From: Chloroflexota bacterium
GTDB taxonomy: Bacteria; Chloroflexota; Anaerolineae; Aggregatilineales; UBA3940
Direction: 5' to 3'
DNA: 11,127 nucleotides
NCBI GenBank assembly: GCA_010092775.1
Contig: JAADYZ010000186.1
Span: forward strand, 1 to 11,127
Made by a program: the position numbers and the translations under genes
Shown: piece by piece, positions 1-5,776 of the stretch
Position numbering within the stretch: position 1 is the first letter of the stretch
Layout: the number at the start of each line of letters is the position of its first letter
Notes under the pieces: generated by a model
Seen by the model: only the letters and a program-made list of their open reading frames with translations
Databases searched by the model: none
Told to the model about the DNA's origin: nothing

Positions 1-765
1 GAACGCCTCTCACGCGGAGCCGCCGACTTAGCAGGAGCACAGTCGCCACCGTTTCGCATCTGGCTGGAAGACTGGACCGTCGAAGAACTCAGCCCAGGTG
101 AGTACCGTATGCAGGTTGAAGCTGACGGAATTAGGTTGGATCTGCTGATGTCTGATCGCAAGGGGCCGATTTTCCAGGGCGATCAGGGTTACAGTCGCAA
201 AGGCAGCGACCCTGGCAATGCGTCCTACTACTACAGCCTGACTCGCTTGGAAAGCGAAGGATCAGTTTGGGTCGAGGGCCAAGAATTCGAGATCAGCGGG
301 TGGAGTTGGATGGATCACGAGCACAGCACGAGCGCCCTTGATGAGGATCAAATTGGCTGGGATTGGTTCGCTGTGCAGCTTGAGAACGACACTGAGTTGA
401 TGTTCTACCATGTGCGGCGCGCCGACGGCAGCATTGATGCGTTGTCGAAGGGCATCTATGTGGCAGAAGATGGCAGCACGACCCTATTGAGCTACGCTGA
501 CGGCGATTACAACATTGAAGTACTCGATACCTGGCGAAGCCCAAACAGCGAGGCCGTCTACCCGGCGGGCTGGCGAGTCACTCTACCGACCCTCGATCTG
601 GTGATAGAGATCGACCCACTCGTCGTTGACCAAGAGATGGATGTCTCGACGGTCTACTGGGAGGGTGCTGTCGAGATCACAGCCACGCAAGGCGGTAATG
701 TCCTTCGCGGCTTTGGGTATGTCGAACTGACCGGTTATGAGTCTTCAATGGAAGGCCGCTTCTAA
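1..765 (+). CDS. CrtC/AttH-type lipocalin-like protein (5' partial)
   Basis: The reading frame is open from the first base, so the gene starts upstream. An ATG at 109 falls inside the conserved domain and is not the true start. The 254 visible residues resemble the CrtC/AttH family (carotenoid 1,2-hydratase N-terminal lipocalin domain followed by a second lipocalin-like domain). Signatures include FRIWLEDW near visible residue 18, QGDQGYSRKGSDPGNASYYY around 70-90, SGWSWMDHEHSTS around 97-110, GWDWFA, RRADGS, DTWRSP and a closing GYVELTGY. Family members bind or hydrate hydrophobic polyenes and are often exported or membrane-associated; any signal peptide would lie outside the window. Full-length relatives are usually about 350-400 residues, so roughly the C-terminal two thirds is seen. 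The TAA overlaps the next ATG by one base (TAATG). The fold assignment is firm, but hydratase activity is only inferred, since many AttH-like proteins are uncharacterised. Confidence 0.85.
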   Translation, partial: ERLSRGAADLAGAQSPPFRIWLEDWTVEELSPGEYRMQVEADGIRLDLLMSDRKGPIFQGDQGYSRKGSDPGNASYYYSLTRLESEGSVWVEGQEFEISGWSWMDHEHSTSALDEDQIGWDWFAVQLENDTELMFYHVRRADGSIDALSKGIYVAEDGSTTLLSYADGDYNIEVLDTWRSPNSEAVYPAGWRVTLPTLDLVIEIDPLVVDQEMDVSTVYWEGAVEITATQGGNVLRGFGYVELTGYESSMEGRF

Positions 766-1778
766 TGGGCTGGCGCACCCTCTGGAAGCCCGCTGTCTAC
801 CAAGGGCGGGGCAAAGACCGCAATTACTTTGAAGGTTGGTACTTCAAAGTGATCGATGCCGATGCCAAACATCGCTATGCCGTTATTCCAGGGGTGTTCT
901 ACGGTCAGACGCCTGAGACCTCTCACAGCTTTGTACAAACGCTTGATGGCGCTACCGGCCAGGCCGCCTACCATCGCTATGCACTTGGGGATTTTCGCGC
1001 TGCCGAAGATACTTTCGACGTATGGGTTGGCCCCAATCACTTCCAACTCGACACCATCACGCTAGACATCTCTGACGAGCAGCGCCAAATGCAAGGCGAG
1101 CTTCATTTCGAGCGCCCGATTGGTTGGCCAGTCACCACCTTTTCGCCGGGCATCATGGGCTGGTACGCCTTCGTGCCCTTCATGCAGACCTACCATGGTG
1201 TGCTTGGCCTGGATCATGCGGTCTCTGGTGGGCTAACGGTCAACGGCCAAGCGGCTTCCTTCGACGGTGGACGCGGCTACATAGAGAAGGACTGGGGTCG
1301 CGCCTTTCCATCGGCCCATGTGTGGCTCCAAACGAATCACTTCGAACAGCCCGGCACCAGCTTGACCCTCTCAGTCGCGACGATCCCCTGGTTATTCTCG
1401 CAGTTTAGAGGCTTCATTGTGGGCTTCTGGCACGAGCAAGTCCTCTATCGCTTTACGACCTACACAGGCGCATCACTTGCTCGCCTCATCGTCAGCGACC
1501 TGGCCGTCGATGTGAGCCTGGTCGGGCCAGCTCATCCGGACAGCCGGGATCGCTATCAACTCGACGTCGAAGTACAGCGCAGTCAGACGGCAGGCGTGCT
1601 GCACGCGCCTGACACAGTTGATATGATTCAGCGTGTAGCAGAAAGCATGACTAGCGACGTTAAGGTCCGTCTGACTAACCTGACAACACAAACACCTGTA
1701 TTTCAGGGTGTCGGCAAGTATGCAGGAGTTGAGACCAGCGGACAGCTGGCTGAGATTATCGATAGGCAAACCTCATGA
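765..1778 (+). CDS. Tocopherol-cyclase-family protein
   Basis: This 337-residue protein matches the tocopherol cyclase family (PF14249 type) by its N-terminal WKPAVYQG...NYFEGWYFK block (residues 7-28), VIPGVFYG (40-47), SPGIMGWYAF (127-136) and GYIEKDWGRAFPSAHVW (171-187), which is the most diagnostic family block. Plant and cyanobacterial members close the chromanol ring of tocopherols. Most bacterial relatives occur in organisms without a known tocopherol pathway and have no assigned substrate. There is no signal peptide or membrane helix. The start overlaps the preceding TAA by one base, and the TGA overlaps the next ATG (ATGA), so it is translationally coupled on both sides. Its position in a carotenoid operon next to a CrtC-like protein suggests an isoprenoid ligand or substrate, but this is inference. 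Confidence 0.85.
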   Translation: MGWRTLWKPAVYQGRGKDRNYFEGWYFKVIDADAKHRYAVIPGVFYGQTPETSHSFVQTLDGATGQAAYHRYALGDFRAAEDTFDVWVGPNHFQLDTITLDISDEQRQMQGELHFERPIGWPVTTFSPGIMGWYAFVPFMQTYHGVLGLDHAVSGGLTVNGQAASFDGGRGYIEKDWGRAFPSAHVWLQTNHFEQPGTSLTLSVATIPWLFSQFRGFIVGFWHEQVLYRFTTYTGASLARLIVSDLAVDVSLVGPAHPDSRDRYQLDVEVQRSQTAGVLHAPDTVDMIQRVAESMTSDVKVRLTNLTTQTPVFQGVGKYAGVETSGQLAEIIDRQTS

Positions 1779-2290
1779 ACAACGCAAACGATATTGAGAT
1801 CAAGGTCGCGGTCATCGAGCGACCTGACACGGCCTATATTGAACGCCGTCGCAACATCTGGGATTTTCAGCAGCACATCTCACAGCGCCTGCTGATCTGG
1901 AGTGTGGGAAGCATCGTGGCAGGTCTGGTGACCCTGGCCAGCGGGAAGGCCATTGGGCGCGGCCTAGGTATCCAGAACATCACTTGGGGTGCGATTGATG
2001 GGCTGATCGCGATCTTTGGACTGCGGGCTGCCAACCAGCGCATGGCTGATCCTGAGGCCATGTCTCCTGAGACAGAAGCACGTGAGACTGAGAACCTGCG
2101 CCGCATCCTGTGGATCAACACCGGGCTGAATATAGGCTATCTGCTTACGGGGGCAGCGATCTTGCTAACGCGAGGCCGCGAAAACGAAGAGGCGCGTGGT
2201 CACGGCATTGGCGTACTCATCCAGGGTAGCTTCCTCTTCGTAACCGATCTGCTCAGCCTGGCGGAATTACAGAATAAGCCTGAAGTCTAA
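1775..2290 (+). CDS. Four-helix membrane protein, DUF6992-like
   Basis: A 171-residue integral membrane protein with a polar N-terminal segment of about 35 residues containing ERRRNIWDFQQ. Four hydrophobic helices lie at about 39-57, 68-85, 108-132 and 143-162. A charged loop rich in Glu and Arg (residues 86-110) separates helix pairs 1-2 and 3-4, and the pattern hints at an internal duplication (each pair has a Gly-rich helix followed by an amphipathic helix). The sequence resembles the uncharacterised DUF6992 family, but I place it there only from recollection of the pattern, such as HGIGVLIQGSFLF near the C-terminus. It overlaps both neighbours (ATGA before, TAATG after), so it is made with the carotenoid genes. 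Its function is unknown; it could be a membrane scaffold or small-molecule carrier. Confidence 0.7.
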   Translation: MNNANDIEIKVAVIERPDTAYIERRRNIWDFQQHISQRLLIWSVGSIVAGLVTLASGKAIGRGLGIQNITWGAIDGLIAIFGLRAANQRMADPEAMSPETEARETENLRRILWINTGLNIGYLLTGAAILLTRGRENEEARGHGIGVLIQGSFLFVTDLLSLAELQNKPEV

Positions 2291-3066
2291 TGCTGCCCAG
2301 TCTGTCTGCCTTCCAAGGTCCTGAGCACCAGCCTTTTCTCATGAATGGGGGCCAGCCCGCTGCCGTCATGACGCACGGCTTCCCCGGCACCCCGTCCGAG
2401 ATGCGCCCCCTTGCGCAGGCCCTACATGACCAGGGCTGGACCACACGTGGCATCCTGTTGCCGGGTTTAGGGCCGGAAATCGAGCAGGCCACGGAGCGCA
2501 GCCACAGCGATTGGCTGAATGCGGTCAAATCGGCGCAAGCTGAACTGCAGCAGCAAGGCCATCGTCCTGTGATCCTGATCGGCAATTCGACGGGTGCGGC
2601 CTTATCGCTGCAAGTCGCCGCAGAAAAAGCCGTCGATGCGTTGATCCTGTTCGCCCCGTTTAACCGTTTGGCCGATAGCAATATCCGGCTGGCCTGGCCC
2701 TTAATCCGTTTGATGAAGCAGGTCAAACCGTTTCGAGTTATCCCGCTTGATTTTGAGAATGAAGAAGTACGCGAAGGTATCCACAACTTCTTCCCCGATG
2801 CGAACCTCGACGACCCTGAAGTGCAAGAGGGAATCCGCAACGCGCCGATCCCACTGCGCGTGATTGACCAGGTGGTTACGGCAGGTCGAAAAGGCTTCCA
2901 GGCAGCATCACAAGTACGGGTGCCAATGGTGATCTTTCAAGGCGTTCACGATCCTGTCGCACTGCCTGCTGATACCGATCGACTGATCGCGCGCTTACCG
3001 CAAGCTCCCAGGCTAGTCAAGTTGGAGGGTGAGCACAATCTCCTCGATCCAACCCTCCCTTTTTAG
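2290..3066 (+). CDS. Alpha/beta hydrolase (esterase), C-terminus cut by TAG
   Basis: A 258-residue serine hydrolase of the Est30/carboxylesterase type. Visible features are the oxyanion-hole segment HGFPG (29-33), the nucleophile elbow GNSTG (98-102, Ser100), an acid in VHDPV (Asp221) and the catalytic His in GEHNLL (His249), so the triad is complete. There is no signal peptide, so it is probably cytosolic. The protein ends only nine residues after His249, whereas family members carry a further terminal helix. The frame continues past the TAG (3064-3066) for 19 codons that look like that helix. The enzyme may be destabilised or may be intact in nature if the TAG is an error. Its role in the operon is unknown; hydrolysis of carotenoid or acyl-glycoside esters is possible. 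The start overlaps the preceding TAA (TAATG). Confidence 0.85.
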   Translation: MLPSLSAFQGPEHQPFLMNGGQPAAVMTHGFPGTPSEMRPLAQALHDQGWTTRGILLPGLGPEIEQATERSHSDWLNAVKSAQAELQQQGHRPVILIGNSTGAALSLQVAAEKAVDALILFAPFNRLADSNIRLAWPLIRLMKQVKPFRVIPLDFENEEVREGIHNFFPDANLDDPEVQEGIRNAPIPLRVIDQVVTAGRKGFQAASQVRVPMVIFQGVHDPVALPADTDRLIARLPQAPRLVKLEGEHNLLDPTLPF

Positions 3067-3126
3067 GATGCTGTTCGGTCTGAAGTCCTGACCTTCGCCG
3101 CGTCAATTCGGGAGGCCGCAGCCTGA
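3067..3126 (+). other. Detached C-terminal helix of the upstream hydrolase
   Basis: This segment is in frame with the hydrolase after its TAG. It encodes DAVRSEVL then TFAASIREAAA, followed by TGA. The pattern is an amphipathic helix of the kind that closes alpha/beta hydrolases after the catalytic His (commonly W-x-x-V-x-x-x-V-L-x-F). The TGA is two bases before the cruF ATG, matching the tight packing of the rest of the operon. TGG (Trp) to TAG by one G-to-A change is the simplest origin, since an aromatic residue is common at that position in relatives. Confidence 0.7.
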
Positions 3127-3128
3127 TC

Positions 3129-3965
3129 ATGTCACCGATCCGCCGCCGTTTGCAGCAGCTTGCTCTTCCCAGCCCCTGGCATGAAACCGCTGATTGGGTC
3201 CTAGATGCCTGGTTATCTGCCGGTAATATCTTCCGCTGGCTGGTCTTGGCCTGGCTGCTAACAATGATCGCACTGCCAATTGTCAACTGGACTTTAGGCG
3301 ACCCAGCGCTGACCTATGGCATCATTCTGAGCGTCCTCTTGCAGACAGCCGCAGTTTTGAGCGAACTGCTGCGCCATTGGTCGCACTCAAAGGTATTGAC
3401 GACCGTTCTGATCGTCGCAATGGTGACCTGGTTGGTGGAAGCCATCGGCACAGCTACAGGCGTCCCCTTCGGCGTCTACGACTACACCGCCAAATTGCAG
3501 CCCCAATTGGCGCACGTCCCACTGTTGATCCCACTGGCCTGGTTGATGATGCTTCCTCCGGCCTGGGCGGTCGCCAGTCGGCTGGTTGGGCGCTTCCGCG
3601 GCCCCGCCTTCATCGCGTTGAGTGCCCTGGCGATGGTCGCTTGGGACCTGTTCCTCGATCCACAAATGGTCAACTGGGGTCTGTGGGAATGGCAAAACGG
3701 CGGTGCCTATTTTGGCATCCCGTTGTCCAATTACCTCGGATGGTTCTTAACCGCTGCGCTGGTCACCCTGCTCATCGAGTGGATCGTGAAGCCTGAGTCC
3801 TTCCTGACCAAGCCCTTCATCTTGATCTATGCGACCACCTGGGTGCTGCAAAGTATCGGTGTGGCCATTTTATGGGGCATGCCTGGTCCGGCTTTCTTCG
3901 GTTTCCTAGGGATGGGCTGCTTGCTGCTGCTGCCCGTCCTGCGGGGTGGAAAGGTCCAAGCGTGA
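3129..3965 (+). CDS. cruF: CruF-type carotenoid 1',2'-hydratase
   Basis: A 278-residue polytopic membrane protein of the carotenoid biosynthesis family PF04240 (DUF422). Diagnostic blocks are WLVEAIGTATGVPFGVYDYT (101-120), PLLIPLAWLMM (131-141), AWDLFLDPQMVNWGLWEW (171-188) and GIPLSNYLGWF (196-206). Around seven hydrophobic segments are visible. Family members (CruF in Deinococcus and cyanobacteria, and the bisanhydrobacterioruberin hydratase of haloarchaea) add water to the psi-end C1',2' double bond, making the tertiary alcohol that can later be glycosylated. The ATG is two bases after the original hydrolase TGA, and the final GTGA overlaps the next gene. The hydratase role is well supported by family and context; the exact substrate (gamma-carotene, lycopene or a keto derivative) is not determined. 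Confidence 0.88.
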   Translation: MSPIRRRLQQLALPSPWHETADWVLDAWLSAGNIFRWLVLAWLLTMIALPIVNWTLGDPALTYGIILSVLLQTAAVLSELLRHWSHSKVLTTVLIVAMVTWLVEAIGTATGVPFGVYDYTAKLQPQLAHVPLLIPLAWLMMLPPAWAVASRLVGRFRGPAFIALSALAMVAWDLFLDPQMVNWGLWEWQNGGAYFGIPLSNYLGWFLTAALVTLLIEWIVKPESFLTKPFILIYATTWVLQSIGVAILWGMPGPAFFGFLGMGCLLLLPVLRGGKVQA

Positions 3966-4603
3966 GTCCATTGGCCGAAGCCCTGCTGTGGATCGCCATC
4001 TGCTTAGTCAGTGGTTCGATCCCTTACTCCGTAATCATCGCCCGCGCAGTGACCAAAAGTGATCTATCTGACGTCGGTGATGGCAACCCGGGTGCCACCA
4101 ACGTCATTGCATCGGCAGGGCTCGGTTGGGGGATTGTGGCCGGTCTCTTGGACGGCTTCAAAGCGGCCATCCCAATTGGCATCGCTAAGTTTGTTATAGG
4201 AATTGATGGTTGGGCGCTGGTCGCCGCATCGATTGCCCCGCTGCTGGGCCATGCCTACTCACCCTTTCTCAAGTTCAAAGGCGGCAAAGCGGTCGCCTCG
4301 ACCTTTGGTACCTGGTGCGGACTGACCATCTGGGAGGGGCCAACCGTCATGGGCATTATGCTGGGTTACTGGTATAGCAGTGTGCGGGTCAGTGGCTGGG
4401 CGGTTCTGTTCACGATGATCAGTTTGCTAGCTTATTTTGTCTTCGCTGCTCGCATCGATTGGGTGATGGGGGTGGTTTGGGTGCTCAATGCAGCCCTGCT
4501 CGCCTGGCGCTATCGGGAGGACCTCCAGCAGCCGCCCGGTGTGCATGAGTGGGTAGAACGTCTCGCTAGACGCCTGCGTCCGGGCAAGCAAGCAGCGTCG
4601 TGA
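3962..4603 (+). CDS. plsY: PlsY-type glycerol-3-phosphate/glycoside acyltransferase
   Basis: I chose the GTG at 3962, which overlaps the cruF TGA as GTGA. An in-frame ATG at 3872 would overlap cruF by 94 bases and add 30 residues lacking family character. The resulting protein has 213 residues, close to the usual length for PlsY (about 200). It shows all three PlsY motifs: SGSIPYSVIIAR (17-28), GDGNPGATN (39-47, usually GSGN or GSHN) and GHAYSPFLKFKGGKAVA (96-112), with about five membrane helices. PlsY moves an acyl group from acyl phosphate to glycerol 3-phosphate. Its position between cruF and a carotenoid-type glycosyltransferase raises the possibility that this paralogue acylates a carotenoid glycoside, as CruD does in green sulfur bacteria. 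That is inference; it could equally be the ordinary phospholipid enzyme. Confidence 0.82.
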   Translation: MSPLAEALLWIAICLVSGSIPYSVIIARAVTKSDLSDVGDGNPGATNVIASAGLGWGIVAGLLDGFKAAIPIGIAKFVIGIDGWALVAASIAPLLGHAYSPFLKFKGGKAVASTFGTWCGLTIWEGPTVMGIMLGYWYSSVRVSGWAVLFTMISLLAYFVFAARIDWVMGVVWVLNAALLAWRYREDLQQPPGVHEWVERLARRLRPGKQAAS

Positions 4604-5766
4604 TGGCCGTTGGAGACCTCCTTGTTTTAGGTCTGGCTGGTTTCGTGACAGCCGCGCTGTTCTATATGGTAGCGGTTGGTAGCCTCAACGCTTTGATCTT
4701 CTATCGGCTTCAGCCCACCAAACTAGAAGACTTCGGTTTGCGCATCAGCGTCCTGATCCCTGCTCGTGATGAAGCCGCCGTAATCGGTAAGACAGTCCGC
4801 CGCATTCTAGCTCAGAACCTTCCTAACCTGGAATTGCTCGTCCTCGATGACAATTCCACCGACGACACCAGAGCGATTGCTGAACAGGCGGCTGACGGCG
4901 ATGCACGCTTGCAGATATTGTCTGGTCGCCCCCTACCACCAGGCTGGGCAGGCAAGAATTGGGCTTGCCATCAACTGAGTCAGGCTGCAACGGGTGAGAT
5001 CATCATCTTCAGTGATGCGGATGTGCGTTGGGCTCCCAACGCACTCGACGCGGTTGTGGGGTTGATGGCCGAGACGCAAGCCGACCTGCTGGCGGTGTGG
5101 CCAACTCAGCATACTGAAACCTGGGGGGAACGACTCGTTGTGCCACTGATGGGCTTCACCATCATGACCTACCTGCCCGTCCTGGCGACTCATCATCTAT
5201 CCTGGGATGTTTTCGCTGCCGCGAATGGTCAATGCCTGGCCTTTCGCCGTAGAGCTTATGACACGATCGGTGGGCATGAAGCGGTTAAGGATACCGTCCT
5301 AGAAGATATGCTGTTGGCACGCCGCATTAAACGGCAGCGGCTGCGTCTCCGGGTGGCCGACGGAGCGGGACTGATTAGCTGCCGTATGTACGAAACATGG
5401 CCGCAAGTGCGCGATGGCTACGCCAAGAATATCCTGGCGGGCTATGGCGAGAGTGTGCTCTTCCTGGCCTTTGGTGCCCTTTTCCATTGGCTGGTCTTCC
5501 TGGGGCCCTGGCTGTGGTTGGCGCTAGGTTGGCTATCCGATCCCTTAGGCGTGTATCCCAGCTGGCCGCTGCTGCTCATCGCCTTAGGGAGCGGTGTGCG
5601 GGCTTTGGCCGCCGCCGCCACACGCAGCCGGGTCATCGACGCGCTGTTGATGCCTGTGTCCGTCATCCTGATGACCCAAATCGCGGCGCGATCAGTCTAT
5701 TGGTATTGGCGTTATGGCGGACCTTTGTGGAAGGGTCGTGTTATTCAACGCGCTCGCCAGGGATGA
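4603..5766 (+). CDS. GT2 glycosyltransferase, CruC/CrtQ-like carotenoid glycosyltransferase
   Basis: A membrane-anchored GT-A fold family 2 glycosyltransferase of 387 residues from the ATG at 4603 (a GTG at 4600 would add one residue). It has an N-terminal helix (about 8-33), then the nucleotide-sugar region SVLIPARDEA and LDDNSTDDT, the DxD motif in FSDADV (around 137-141), the acceptor loop NGQCLAFRR, and the catalytic EDMLLARR acid pair (around 234). A MYETWPQVRDGYAKN block replaces the QxxRW motif. Three C-terminal hydrophobic segments are followed by the closing GGPLWKGR that is typical of carotenoid and hopanoid-type members. The relatives I recognise, CruC and CrtQ, attach a sugar to a hydroxyl or carboxyl of a carotenoid. 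It follows directly after a CruF hydratase that would create such a hydroxyl. The start overlaps the plsY stop. Sugar donor and acceptor are not determinable here. Confidence 0.83.
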   Translation: MAVGDLLVLGLAGFVTAALFYMVAVGSLNALIFYRLQPTKLEDFGLRISVLIPARDEAAVIGKTVRRILAQNLPNLELLVLDDNSTDDTRAIAEQAADGDARLQILSGRPLPPGWAGKNWACHQLSQAATGEIIIFSDADVRWAPNALDAVVGLMAETQADLLAVWPTQHTETWGERLVVPLMGFTIMTYLPVLATHHLSWDVFAAANGQCLAFRRRAYDTIGGHEAVKDTVLEDMLLARRIKRQRLRLRVADGAGLISCRMYETWPQVRDGYAKNILAGYGESVLFLAFGALFHWLVFLGPWLWLALGWLSDPLGVYPSWPLLLIALGSGVRALAAAATRSRVIDALLMPVSVILMTQIAARSVYWYWRYGGPLWKGRVIQRARQG

Positions 5767-5769
5767 GGA
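5765..5769 (+). promoter_or_regulatory. Shine-Dalgarno site fixing the desaturase start
   Basis: GAGGA lies seven bases before the ATG at 5777. It is the clearest ribosome binding site in the operon and coincides with the TGA of the glycosyltransferase. It favours 5777 over an in-frame ATG at 5714, which would sit inside the glycosyltransferase gene and add 21 residues ahead of the nucleotide-binding fold. Confidence 0.65.
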
Positions 5770-5776
5770 TGGTTTT

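Noticed and set aside
2253..2840. 195-codon open frame on the - strand
   Set aside because: It is antisense to the hydrolase with low-complexity Ser/Arg-rich composition; the + strand frame has a complete catalytic triad.
3064..3066. TAG as a pyrrolysine or other recoded sense codon
   Set aside because: TAG appears to end at least five other genes here at natural positions, and no PylTS-type gene or methylamine context is seen.
3872..3961. N-terminal extension of the PlsY-like gene from an ATG at 3872
   Set aside because: It would overlap cruF by 94 bases, adds an Arg/Ala/Gly-rich stretch without family character, and the GTG at 3962 gives the usual length and a GTGA overlap.
5714..5776. 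Upstream ATG for the desaturase at 5714
   Set aside because: It lies inside the glycosyltransferase gene, and 5777 has a GAGGA site seven bases upstream and begins right at the nucleotide-binding fold.
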